A stretch of DNA of 64,000 nt. Source: Methylobacterium sp. CB376 (GTDB lineage Bacteria > Pseudomonadota > Alphaproteobacteria > Rhizobiales > Beijerinckiaceae). This document shows positions 52,491 through 61,700 of the stretch, one piece after another. The stretch is taken from NCBI RefSeq assembly GCF_029714205.1, contig NZ_CP121648.1, forward strand, positions 6,264,501 through 6,328,500. Reading direction: 5' to 3'. The notes beneath the pieces are model-generated. The model had not been told where the DNA came from. It worked only from the letters and a program-made list of their open reading frames with translations, and made no database searches. Position 1 is the stretch's first letter, and every line of letters starts with the position of its first letter. The translations under genes and the position numbers were made by a program.

Positions 52491-52670
52491 GGGGCGCTCC
52501 CGCGCGCCGTGGACTGGAAGTCTCGACCGCCTCGTGCTGAGGTCGGCGCCCTGGCGAGGCTCGAACACGCCGAACGGGGATCCGCGGCGTCGGTCGCCCG
52601 GACCGGGCGGGGTGCTGCGAGCGTCGCCGGCGCACCCACCACGGCCCGCGGGGTGGGGCTTCCAGAGAAC

Positions 52671-52709
52671 CCCCGTTTCCTTGCCCCGTTTTATTGCCCC
52701 GTTTCCTTG
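52671..52709 (+). repeat. Three 13-bp tandem repeats ahead of orfY
   Basis: Units CCCCGTTTCCTTG, CCCCGTTTTATTG and CCCCGTTTCCTTG end in TTG. Only the third TTG (52707) is in frame with the downstream gene. No ribosome site is obvious. The gap 52491-52670 holds nothing else supported. Confidence 0.75.
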
Positions 52710-53861
52710 CCCACCGATCCCGCTCCCCCTCTTCCCCGCGCCGGCGGCGCGATCCTGATCGCCGCCCAGTCCGGCCGGGCGCTCGCGGCGGCGGCGCGGC
52801 GGGCCGGGCTGCTTCCCTACGTGGCCGACCTGTTCGGGGACGCGGATACGCGCGACCTCGCCGCCGGCTACCGGCGCGTCCCCGGCCGGTTCGGCACGGG
52901 TCCGCGCGGCGCCGCCCTCGTCGAGGCCCTCGCGGCCCTCGCGGCCGAGGCCGGCGATCCCCTCGGCCTCGTCCTCGGCAGCGGCTTCGAGGGCTCGCCC
53001 GCCCTGATGCGCGACCTCGCCTTGCGCCACCGCCTGATCGGCGCCGCGCCCGACACCGTCGCGGCCCTCAAGCACCCGGCGCGGCTCGCCGCCCTCTGCG
53101 CCCGCTGCGGCATCCCGCACCCGGAGATCGCCCTCGCGCCGGTGGACGACCCGCGCGGCTGGCTGCTCAAGCGCCGCGGCGCCTCGGGCGGCGGCCACGT
53201 CCGCCCGGCGCCGGCCGGCCCCCTGCCGCGGGGCGCCTACCTGCAGCGCCTCGTGCCCGGCACGGCGCGCTCCCTGACCGTGCTGGCCGACGGGCGCGAC
53301 CTGCGCGTCGTCGCCGACACCGCCCAATGGGCCGACCCGACGCCCGCGCGCCCGTTCCGCTACGCGGGCGCCGTCGATCCGGGCGGCATGCCGGCGGGCG
53401 TGCGCGAGGCGGCCGCGGCGGCGCTCGCGGCGCTCGTGGCCGAGACGGGCCTGCGCGGCCTCGCCAGCGCCGACCTGGTGGTGGAGGGGTCCGACTGGTG
53501 GCTGGTCGAGGTGAATCCGCGCCCGGGCGCCACCCTCGACATCCTCGACCGGCGGGAGGAGCCGCTCCTCGCCCGGCACGTCGAGGCCTGGGCGGGCCGC
53601 CTCGGCGGGACCCTGGCCCTTCCGGTAGATGCGGCCGCCACGCAGATCTGTTACGCCCCATGGCCGATCCCGCTGGTGCCGTCCGTGGCCTGGCCGGATT
53701 TCGTGATGGACCGGCCGCCGGCCGGCAGCCGGATCCCCGCCGGGGCGCCGATCTGCACGGTGCGGGCCGAGGGGGCCGACGCCCGGGCGGCCCTGAGCGA
53801 GGTCCGATTCCGAGCCGATGCCGTGCGGGCGCTCATCGCCCCCGAGGGAGATCGTTCATGA
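52707..53861 (+). CDS. orfY: ATP-grasp protein of the H4MPT cluster (OrfY)
   Basis: The protein (about 384 residues from the TTG at 52707) has an N-terminal [20 protein letters not shown], a central ATP-grasp fold ([40 protein letters not shown]) and the metal site [18 protein letters not shown]. It lies between mtdB and mch, where methylotrophs carry orfY, a conserved gene implicated in H4MPT synthesis whose reaction is not settled. The start is uncertain; GTGs at 52653 and 52509 are in frame. Its stop overlaps the mch start (ATGA). Confidence 0.85.
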   Translation: MPTDPAPPLPRAGGAILIAAQSGRALAAAARRAGLLPYVADLFGDADTRDLAAGYRRVPGRFGTGPRGAALVEALAALAAEAGDPLGLVLGSGFEGSPALMRDLALRHRLIGAAPDTVAALKHPARLAALCARCGIPHPEIALAPVDDPRGWLLKRRGASGGGHVRPAPAGPLPRGAYLQRLVPGTARSLTVLADGRDLRVVADTAQWADPTPARPFRYAGAVDPGGMPAGVREAAAAALAALVAETGLRGLASADLVVEGSDWWLVEVNPRPGATLDILDRREEPLLARHVEAWAGRLGGTLALPVDAAATQICYAPWPIPLVPSVAWPDFVMDRPPAGSRIPAGAPICTVRAEGADARAALSEVRFRADAVRALIAPEGDRS

Positions 53862-54832
53862 GTTCCACCACCGTCCGCCCGAGCGTGAACGCCCTGGCGA
53901 CGCCGCTCGTCGAGGCCCTGGTCGCCGACGCCGCCAAGCTGCGCCTGTCCGTCTCGGCGAAGAGCGGCGAGGCCCGCCTCGTCGACGCGGGCGCGCAGGC
54001 GCGCGGCTCGATCGAGGCCGGCCGGCGCATCGCCGAGATCTGCCTCGGGGGTCTCGGCACGGTGACGATCGCGCCCGCCGGCCCGGTCGCGGCCTGGCCC
54101 GTCACGGTCACGGTGCACAGCGCCGATCCGGTCCTCGCCTGCCTCGGCAGCCAATATGCAGGCTGGAGCCTCGCGGACGAGGGCGGCTCCTCGGGCTTCT
54201 TCGCACTCGGCTCCGGGCCCGGCCGGGCCGCGGCGGCAGCGGAGCACCTGTTCGAGGAGCTGCACTACAGGGACCACGCCGCGCAGATCGCCCTCGTGCT
54301 CGAATCGGCGAGCGCGCCGCCCGCCTCCGTCGTCGCCAAGGTGGCCGAGGCCGCGGGCGTGACGCCGGACGCCGTGACCTTCATCTACGCGCCGACCCAG
54401 AGCCTCGCGGGTGCCACCCAGGTCGTCGCCCGGGTGCTCGAGGTCGCCCTGCACAAGGCGCATTCGGTGGGGTTCGACCTCGCGAAGGTCGTCGACGGCA
54501 TCGGGGCCGCGCCCCTGAGCCCGCCCCACCCGGACTTCATCCAGGCGATGGGCCGCACCAACGACGCTATCATCTATGGCGGCCGGGTGCAGCTCTTCGT
54601 CGAGGCCGACGACGCCGAGGCCAGGGGCCTCGCCGAGGCCCTGCCGAGCACCACCTCGCGCGACCACGGCGCGCCCTTCGCGGAGATCTTCGCGCGCTTC
54701 AACGGCGACTTCTACGCGATCGACAAGCACCTGTTCAGCCCGGCCGAGGTGGTGGTGACCTCGCTCCTCAGCGGCACCAGCCACCGCGCCGGGAGGCTGG
54801 TGCCGGAGCTGGTGGAGCGGTCCTTCGCCTGA
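53858..54832 (+). CDS. mch: Methenyltetrahydromethanopterin cyclohydrolase
   Basis: The 324-residue enzyme hydrolyses methenyl-H4MPT to formyl-H4MPT. Recognisable Mch text: [88 protein letters not shown] and [27 protein letters not shown] precedes the ATG. It is coupled to orfY by a 4-base overlap. Its product is the substrate of FhcD. Confidence 0.96.
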   Translation: MSSTTVRPSVNALATPLVEALVADAAKLRLSVSAKSGEARLVDAGAQARGSIEAGRRIAEICLGGLGTVTIAPAGPVAAWPVTVTVHSADPVLACLGSQYAGWSLADEGGSSGFFALGSGPGRAAAAAEHLFEELHYRDHAAQIALVLESASAPPASVVAKVAEAAGVTPDAVTFIYAPTQSLAGATQVVARVLEVALHKAHSVGFDLAKVVDGIGAAPLSPPHPDFIQAMGRTNDAIIYGGRVQLFVEADDAEARGLAEALPSTTSRDHGAPFAEIFARFNGDFYAIDKHLFSPAEVVVTSLLSGTSHRAGRLVPELVERSFA

Positions 54833-54867
54833 GGCGGCCCTCGCCCTGCACGGCCCGGGCGCCTCAG

Positions 54868-54972
54868 ACGCTGTCCGGACGATCACGCCCGGACAGCGTC
54901 CGACACGCCCGCGCGGCGCTTGAGCGAAGTCGACATCCGCATGGCGCAGCAATCCGCCGGATGTCGGATCGA
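54868..54972 (+). repeat. Dispersed palindromic repeat, type A, copy 4
   Basis: Hairpin CGCTGTCCGG/CCGGACAGCG is followed by the conserved linker CGCCCGCGCGGCGCTTGAGC and a second hairpin CGACATCCG/CGGATGTCG. It lies between mch and orf5. The second stem differs from the other copies but remains paired. Confidence 0.7.
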
Positions 54973-55027
54973 GCGGGCCGCCGGGTCGGGCGCCGGTCCC
55001 GGCCCCGTCAACCTGGAGACGTCTCGG

Positions 55028-55945
55028 ATGCGCATCGGGCTCGCGGCCGATAACGGCGCTTGGCACAAGGGGCGCCTGCTGGCGGCGCTGACGCGGCTCG
55101 GCGCCGAGCCGGTGCTGTTCTCCCTCGCCGACGTCACCGTGGAGACGGGCCGTCCCGAGCCCCTGCACGTGCCGGGCTTCGGCGACCGCCTCCCGGACGG
55201 GGTCCTGCTGCGCACCATCGCGGGGGGCACCTTCGAGGCCACCACGATGCGCCTCGGCGCGCTCCACGCCCTCGTCGCCGCCGGGACCGTGGTCTGGAAC
55301 AGCCCCGCCGCCATCGAGCGCTCCGTCGACAAGGCGATGACGAGCCTGCTGCTCGCCCGCCACGGCGTGCCGACGCCCGAGACCTTCGTGCTGTCGCGCC
55401 GCGAGGCCGCCGCCGCCCTCGTCGCCCGCGAGGCCGGCCCCGGCCGCCCCCTCGTGCTCAAGCCCCTGTTCGGCTCGCAGGGCGAGGGCCTGCAACTGAT
55501 CGCCGCCCCGGACGAGCTGCCCCCCGAGGAGCTGGTCGGGCGCGTCTACTACCTGCAGCGCTACATCGCCCGGCGGGACGGGGCGTGGCAGGATTACCGG
55601 GTCTTCGTCTGCGACGGACGCGCCGTCGCGGGCATGATCCGGCAGGGCGACGGCTGGATCACCAACGTCCACCGGGGCGGGCGGCCGCTGCCCTGGACCG
55701 TCCCGCCCCGCGCCGCGGAGCTGGCGGAGGCCGCCGCCGGCGCGGTCGGCGTGGCCTATACGGGCGTCGACCTGGTCGAGGACGGGGAGGGCGGCTTCCT
55801 GGTGCTGGAGGTCAACAGCATGCCGGCCTGGTCGGGGCTGCAGCAGGTCACCGGGATCGACATCGCCGAGACGGTCGCGCGCGGCTTCCTGGCGGCCGTG
55901 CGGGCGCGGACCGCCCCGCCGCCGCGCCTGGTGGCGCAGGGCTGA
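55028..55945 (+). CDS. orf5: RimK-like ATP-grasp ligase of the H4MPT cluster (Orf5)
   Basis: The 305-residue protein resembles RimK/MptN alpha-glutamate ligases. Features: VVWNSPAAIERSVDKAMTSL, the ATP-grasp loop LVLKPLFGSQGEGLQLI, YYLQRYI, and the metal site FLVLEVNSMPAWSGLQQVTG. GGAG precedes the ATG at 55028. The position after mch matches orf5 of M. extorquens. Glutamate ligation of a methanopterin-type cofactor is a reasonable guess from homology with archaeal MptN. Confidence 0.88.
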   Translation: MRIGLAADNGAWHKGRLLAALTRLGAEPVLFSLADVTVETGRPEPLHVPGFGDRLPDGVLLRTIAGGTFEATTMRLGALHALVAAGTVVWNSPAAIERSVDKAMTSLLLARHGVPTPETFVLSRREAAAALVAREAGPGRPLVLKPLFGSQGEGLQLIAAPDELPPEELVGRVYYLQRYIARRDGAWQDYRVFVCDGRAVAGMIRQGDGWITNVHRGGRPLPWTVPPRAAELAEAAAGAVGVAYTGVDLVEDGEGGFLVLEVNSMPAWSGLQQVTGIDIAETVARGFLAAVRARTAPPPRLVAQG

Positions 55946-56805
55946 TGGAGCCGGCCCTGCAGCCGGATGCGATCGCCGCCGCCTATCGCGGCGCCTGCCG
56001 GGCGGAGCTCGCGGCGCTGAAGCCCGGCAACGTCCACGTCTTCGCCGAGGGCCACCGCATGACGCTGGCCGATTTCGAGCGCAGCGCCGCCTTCTCCGCC
56101 GGCCCCCTCGCGGCGCCCGGCCGGCGGGTCGGGGAGCGGGTCGAGGCGGCGGTCGCGGCGACGGTCGCGGCGGTCGGCCAGAACACCAACCTGGGCATCG
56201 TCCTGCTCTGCGCGCCCCTCGCCGCCGCGGCCGAGCGGACCGGCCCGCTGCGCGACGCCCTCGCGGCGGTGCTGGCGGAGCTCGACGGGCGCGACGCGGC
56301 GGGCGTCTTCGCGGCGATCCGGCGCGCCAATCCGGGCGGCCTCGGGCGCGCCGCCCGCCACGACGTCGCGGGCGGGGGCGATCCGCCGCCGCTCCTCGCC
56401 GCCATGGCAGAGGCGGCGGGGCGCGACCGCATCGCCCGCGCCTACGTGACGGGGTTCGAGGACCTGTTCGGGACGGGGCTCCCGGCCCTCGCCCGCGCGC
56501 GCGCGGAGGGCCTCGCCCCGCCCTGGACCGCCACGGCCGTCCACCTCGCCTTCCTGACGGGCTTTCCCGACAGCCACATCGCCCGCAAGTTCGGGCCGGA
56601 GCGCGCCGAGCGCGTGCGGCGGGAGGCGCAGGCCGCCCTCGGAACCGTCATCCTCGGAGAATCCGCCGTCCCGGTGCTCCTCGCCCATGATCGGCGCCTG
56701 AAGCAGGATGGTCTCAACCCGGGCACGAGCGCCGACCTGACAGTCGCGACCCTGTTCCTTGATGCGCTGATGCAGCTCAGAGGCGACCAAGTTTCGGCAG
56801 GTTGA
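55945..56805 (+). CDS. orf7: CitG-like triphosphoribosyl-dephospho-CoA synthase family protein (Orf7)
   Basis: The 286-residue protein has the CitG/MdcB fold signatures [60 protein letters not shown] and a central TFL-type region [20 protein letters not shown]. CitG makes a CoA-derived prosthetic group; in the methylotroph cluster the homologue (orf7) is linked to H4MPT or methanofuran synthesis, with no proven reaction. Its ATG overlaps the orf5 stop (TGATG). Confidence 0.88.
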   Translation: MEPALQPDAIAAAYRGACRAELAALKPGNVHVFAEGHRMTLADFERSAAFSAGPLAAPGRRVGERVEAAVAATVAAVGQNTNLGIVLLCAPLAAAAERTGPLRDALAAVLAELDGRDAAGVFAAIRRANPGGLGRAARHDVAGGGDPPPLLAAMAEAAGRDRIARAYVTGFEDLFGTGLPALARARAEGLAPPWTATAVHLAFLTGFPDSHIARKFGPERAERVRREAQAALGTVILGESAVPVLLAHDRRLKQDGLNPGTSADLTVATLFLDALMQLRGDQVSAG

Positions 56806-56930
56806 CCGCAGGGGAAGGCAACCTGCCAAAAAGTCGAAAGCCCTTACCTGCCAATGCCTTTTTTATCGTCGAAAATGGCCGCACCCGGCGAGGTTGGCGG
56901 CTTGTTCGCGATCCGGCACCGCTGTAGGGT
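56796..56930 (+). promoter_or_regulatory. Hairpin after orf7 and putative fae promoter
   Basis: GGCAGGTTG/CAACCTGCC (56796-56804 and 56819-56827) overlaps the end of orf7 and is followed by an A-rich stretch. Downstream, TTGTTC (56902-56907), 17 bases and TAGGGT (56925-56930) form a possible promoter for fae. The gap 56806-57052 has no gene. Confidence 0.4.
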
Positions 56931-57052
56931 CCGCCCCGCTATCCGGGAACCGGTTCGGCCGCAGGGCCGGACGCCGTAACAAGGATGGCGCGCTTCCAGC
57001 CGCGCCTGTTTCGTGGGCGGCTCATCGTTTTGACTCCTGGGAGAAACCCCGC

Positions 57053-57568
57053 ATGGCGACGATCAACAAGGTGCTGGTGGGCGAAGCCCTCGTCGGCGAC
57101 GGCAACGAGGTCGCCCACATCGACCTCATCATCGGCCCGCGCGGCAGCGCCGCCGAGACGGCCTTCTGCAACAGCCTCACCAACAACAAGCACGGCTTCA
57201 CCAGCCTGCTCGCGGTGGTGGCTCCGAACCTGCCGTGCAAGCCGAACACGCTGCTGTTCAACAAGGTGACGATCAACGACGCCCGCCAGGCGGTGCAGAT
57301 GTTCGGCCCCGCGCAGCACGCGGTGGCCAAGGCCGTGCAGGATTGCGTGGCCGAGGGCATCATCCCGGCGAGCGAGGCCGACGACCTGTACATCCTGGTC
57401 GGCGTGTTCATCCACTGGGAAGCGGCGGACGACGCGAAGATCGAGAAGTACAACTACGAGGCCACGAAGCTGTCGATCCAGCGCGCCATCCAGGGCAAGC
57501 CGACGGCCGCCGAGGTCACGCAGCAGTACAAGACGGCGCAGCACCCCTTCGCCGCCAACGTTTCCTAG
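57053..57568 (+). CDS. fae: Formaldehyde-activating enzyme
   Basis: The 171-residue cytosolic enzyme condenses formaldehyde with H4MPT to methylene-H4MPT. It carries [20 protein letters not shown] with the catalytic-region His (H22), [40 protein letters not shown] and [25 protein letters not shown] precedes the ATG. Its stop is TAG, rare in this window. The same frame then stays open for 33 codons to a TGA at 57668, just before the terminator. Confidence 0.97.
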   Translation: MATINKVLVGEALVGDGNEVAHIDLIIGPRGSAAETAFCNSLTNNKHGFTSLLAVVAPNLPCKPNTLLFNKVTINDARQAVQMFGPAQHAVAKAVQDCVAEGIIPASEADDLYILVGVFIHWEAADDAKIEKYNYEATKLSIQRAIQGKPTAAEVTQQYKTAQHPFAANVS

Positions 57569-57678
57569 ACAGGAAACCGTCCGGAGCAGCCAGCGGCACC
57601 TCCGCCGCCCCCACCGCCTCCGCCGAAGGGGCTGTTCCAGCGACTGGCCTCCATTTTCCTCGGACGCTGACACGATCG

Positions 57679-57707
57679 CGGGAGGGCTTCGGCCCTCCCG
57701 TTCCGTT
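57679..57707 (+). terminator. Intrinsic terminator after fae
   Basis: CGGGAGGGC-TTCG-GCCCTCCCG is a perfect 9-bp stem with a UUCG tetraloop, followed by TTCCGTTT. It closes the H4MPT cluster. Confidence 0.88.
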
Positions 57708-57802
57708 TGGCGGGCCGCGTCCCCGGCCCGACGCCCCCGCGCGAGGAGGGACGAGGCGGACCGCGTCCGGCTGCGGCCCGGTGCGAGCGGCCCGCTCGGC
57801 GC

Positions 57803-57892
57803 TCAGCAGAACTGCATGGCGCAATTCTGCTGAGATTCTTGTTTTCGCATGATTTTTGCCGCCGAACCGGTGACCGCTTCGGCGAATGATGC
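57803..57892 (+). repeat. Dispersed palindromic repeat, type B, copy 2
   Basis: It contains CAGCAGAAC...ATTCTGCTG, then TCGCATGATTTTTGCC and the hairpin GCCGAA/TTCGGC, matching 395-505 in order and orientation. It lies between the fae terminator and the end of the convergent IalB-family gene. Confidence 0.55.
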
Positions 57893-58510
57893 TCAGGAGC
57901 GCTCCTTGGCCAGCGCGTCGAGGGCCTGGCTCAGGCCGCGCAGGGAGATCGGCACCGCGACCTCCCGCCCGGCCGCATCCTTGAACGTCAGCCGGCTCGC
58001 CTCGATCGGCCCCCGCCACCGCTTCAGGACGTCGTCCTTGGCCGGCCCCTCCGCCGCGCAGGCGCCGGGCAGGCAGCGCCGCCAGGCCATGTCCAGCGCT
58101 CCCCCGTCCTTCCCGTCCTTGTCCTCCCCGGCCAGGCGGACTCCGGAGGCGAAGCTCGCATTGACCGGCAGCACGGCCGTCACGTGCAGGCCGTCCTCGC
58201 CGGGCACGCGGCCGATCGCCACCTGGGCGACCGGCGCGGCCTGGCCCTGGATCTGGACCGCTTGCGCGACCTCGCACAGCCGCGTCGTCTTCTCCCCGTC
58301 CACGAGGCGCTGGCAGCGCAGCACCCAGTCGGCGAAGGTGGCGGTGGTCAGGCCCGGCTCCGCCGGCACGGAGGCGGGCGCCGCTTGGGCCGGGGCGGCG
58401 GCCTTGCCTTGCGCCGGCTGCGCGGCGGCCCCGCCGGAGATCGGGCCGGAGGACAATGCGAGGGCCAGCAGAACCATGCCGCGCGACGGCAGGGAGGACA
58501 GGAACGACAT
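57893..58510 (-). CDS. Invasion-associated locus B (IalB) family protein
   Basis: The 205-residue exported protein has a signal peptide (GMVLLALALSSGPISGGAAA) and an Ala/Pro-rich linker. The IalB domain follows: TFADWVLRCQRL, RLCEVAQAVQI, VTAVLPVNASFASGVRL, and a Cys pair in WRRCLPGACAAEG. Four cysteines fit two conserved disulfides. IalB-type proteins are common periplasmic proteins of Rhizobiales with unclear function; the invasion name comes from Bartonella and does not imply virulence. ATG at 58510 opens the signal peptide. Confidence 0.85.
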   Translation of the reverse strand: MSFLSSLPSRGMVLLALALSSGPISGGAAAQPAQGKAAAPAQAAPASVPAEPGLTTATFADWVLRCQRLVDGEKTTRLCEVAQAVQIQGQAAPVAQVAIGRVPGEDGLHVTAVLPVNASFASGVRLAGEDKDGKDGGALDMAWRRCLPGACAAEGPAKDDVLKRWRGPIEASRLTFKDAAGREVAVPISLRGLSQALDALAKERS

Positions 58511-58722
58511 CGGGCAATGCTCCAAGGGCGCAGGGAGCCGCCCCGCGCTCGGCGAGGCGACGCGATCGACCGCGTGGGCGACTCGTCGGCCGACGCGGTG
58601 AAGGATGACGGGAGCCCGCCCCCGGAGCGGGGCAGGCTCACCGGCCGCTTCCTCCGTCGCGGAGGAGGCGCCAGGCCGCCGCACGCGGCGGCGGCCTCTC
58701 CGGGCCTAACTCCGCCGGATCC

Positions 58723-61700
58723 TCATCGGCCGGCGGAGGGGGAGCCGGTCTGGGGGGCCGCCGGGGTGATGTAGCAGGCGGCCTGGCTCAGGCAGGCGAC
58801 GGGCGTGTCGAAGCGCGGATCGCTGAGCGGGCTTCCCTGGGAGCTGGTCAGGCCCGCCCCCTGGAAGACCGGCGGAGTGTAGGGCGTCAGGCTCTGATTG
58901 AGGGTCAGAACCTGGGTCACGGTGCTGGCGGTGACGGGCGAACCGACCGGCGGCGCGGACCCGGCCGCCGCGACCGCTTCCGTCACGGTCAGGGTGCCAT
59001 TCAGGAAGGTGAGCGCGTAGTCGGGTGATGCGGCCAGCGTACCTTGGGTGATCGGATAGGAGCCGGGTGCGCTGTCCGGCGTCGCCGGGGTGGCGAGCTG
59101 GCCCGCCAGGCCATCGCCGCCCACCAGCCCGAGTCCCGACACCGCGTAGGTGAGGACGGGGTTGGGCTGGCCGGAGGCTCGGCTCTGGGCATCGGCGGCG
59201 ACGGTCAGCGGCCGCGGCGCGACCGTGAGGATGCCCTCGACGAAGGTGATGCCATAGTTGCCGGAGGTGAGGCCGGCGGCCGTGATCGCGTAGCTGCCGG
59301 CATTCCGGGCGCCCTGGGCAGACCCGCCATAGGTCAGGCTGCCGCCGAGCACCGAGGCGTCCTCACCACCGACCAGGCCCGCGTACGACACGCCGTTCCC
59401 GCCCGAATAGGCCCGCCCGTCATAGGTCTTGGCGTCATTGCCGGCCGTCACCGTCAGCGGAGCCTTGGTCACCGTGAGGGTGCCGGGTGCGTAGGTGATG
59501 GCGTAGTTGCCGGAGGTCAGGCCGGCCGGCGTGATCGCGTAGCTGCCGGCGTTCCGCGCCCCCTGAGCCGACCCGCCATAGGTCAGGCTGCCGCCGAGCA
59601 CGGAGGCATCCTCGCCACCGACCAGGCCCGCGTACGACACGCCGTTCCCGCCCGAGAAGGCCTGCCCGTCGTAGGTCTTGCTCAGGCCGTTGGCCGTCAC
59701 CGTCAGCGGGGTCTTGGTCACCGTGAGGGTGCCGGGTGCGTAGGTGATGGCGTAGTTGCCGGAGGTCAGGCCGGCGGGCGTGATCGCGTAGCTGCCGGCG
59801 TTCCGCGCCCCCTGGGCAGACCCGCCATAGGTCAGGCTGCCGCCGAGCACCGAGGCCTCCTCACCACCGACCAGGCCCGCGTATGACACGCCGTTCCCGC
59901 CCGAGAAGGCCTGCCCGTCGTAGGTCTTGCTCAGGCCGTTGGCCGTCACCGTCAGCGGGGCCTTGGTCACGGTCAGGGTGCCGGGTGCGTAGGTGATGGC
60001 GTAGTTGCCGGAGGTCAGGCCGGCCGGCGTGATCGCGTAAGTGCCGGCATTCCGCGCCCCCTGGGCAGACCCGCCATAGGTCAGGCTGCCGCCGAGCACC
60101 GAGGCGTCCTCACCACCGATCAGGCCCGCGTACGATACGCCGTTCCCGCCCGAGTAGGCCCGCCCGTCGTAGGTCTTGGCGGCGTTGCCGGCCGTGACGA
60201 GGAGGGCAGCCTTGGTCACGGTCAGGGTGCCATCCGCGTAGCTGATGGCGTAGTTGCCGGAGGTGAGGCCGGCCGGCGTGATCGCGTAAGTGCCGGCATT
60301 CCGCGCCCCCTGAGCCGACCCGCCATAGGTCAGGCTGCCGCCGAGCAAGGAGGCATCCTCACCACCGACCAGGCCCGCGTACGACACGCCGTTCCCGCCC
60401 GAGTAGGCCCGCCCGTCATAGGTCTTGGCGGCATTGCCGGCCGTCACCGTCAGCGGAGCCTTGGTCACCGTGAGGGTGCCGGGTGCGTAGGTGATGGCGT
60501 AGTTGCCGGAGGTCAGGCCGGCCGGCGTGATCGCGTAGCTGCCGGCGTTCCGCGCCCCCTGGGCAGACCCGCCATAGGTCAGGCTGCCGCCGAGCACGGA
60601 GGCATCCTCGCCACCGACCAGGCCCGCGTACGACACGCCGTTCCCGCCCGAATAGACCCGCCCGTCGTAGGTCTTGGCGGCGTTGCCGGCCGTGACCGTC
60701 AACGGAGCGGGCAGGATCCTGCCGATCGCGGCCGACAGCGAGGTCTGCGCCAGGACGTAATTGCCCGCCGCCGAGCCCGCGAGCGCGATGCCGGACACGC
60801 TCACGGTCTTGCCCGTGCCGGCGTCCTTGGTGTCGTAAACACCGTTCGCCGGCCACACCAAGTTGACCTCGTCGGCCCCGACCACACCCCCCAGGGCATA
60901 ATTGCCGGCGGCCAGGATCGCGGCGGTCGAGCCATCATAGGTCTTGCTCACGCTGCCCCGGAGGGAGGCCGTCAGCGTGGCCGGGTCGATCGTGCCGATC
61001 CCGCCGGACAGGGAGGTCCGCTCCAGGACGTAATTGCCCGCATCGGCGCCCGCGAGCGAGAGGCCGCTCGCGCGCACCAGCTTGTTCGTCCCGGCATTCC
61101 CGGTGTCGTAGGTGCCACCCGCGCCCGAGACCGTGACGGCATCGCCTGCGACGACGCCCGCGAGCGCGAAGTTCCCGGCGCCCAGCATCGCGAGCGCGCT
61201 GCCGTCGTAGGTCTTGCGCACCGCGCCGGTGAGCGCGACCGCCAGCGTCGCCCTGTCGATGGTGCCGAGGGCCGCCGAGATCTCGGTCGCGGAGCCCAGC
61301 GTGTAGTTGCCCGCATCCGCGCCCGACAGGGTCAGGCCCGACGCCGTCACCAGCTTGCCCGTCCCGGCCTTGGCATCCGCGTAGACCGCGCTGCCCGCGA
61401 CCGAGACCGCGTCGCCGGGGACGAGGCCCGTGAGCGCGTAGTTCGCGGCGCTCAGCGTCGCGGCCGTGCTGCCGTCGTAGGTCTTGCGGGCCGCGCCGGT
61501 CAGCGAGACCGCCAGCGTCGCCCTGTCGATGGTGCCGATCGCCGCCGAGACCGTGGGCGCGGCGAGCGTGTAGTTGTCCGCGTCCGCCCCCGACAGGGTC
61601 AGGCCCGACACCGTCACGGACTTGCCCGTCCCGGCCTTCGCGTCCGCGTAGACCGCGCGGCCCGACGCCTGCACGACGTCCTGGCCCACCACGCCGCCGA

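Noticed and set aside
57566..57670. Encapsulation-type targeting tail on Fae as an annotated coding feature
   Set aside because: Only frame continuity and composition suggest it, and third-position GC is low, so it was kept as a question rather than a gene.
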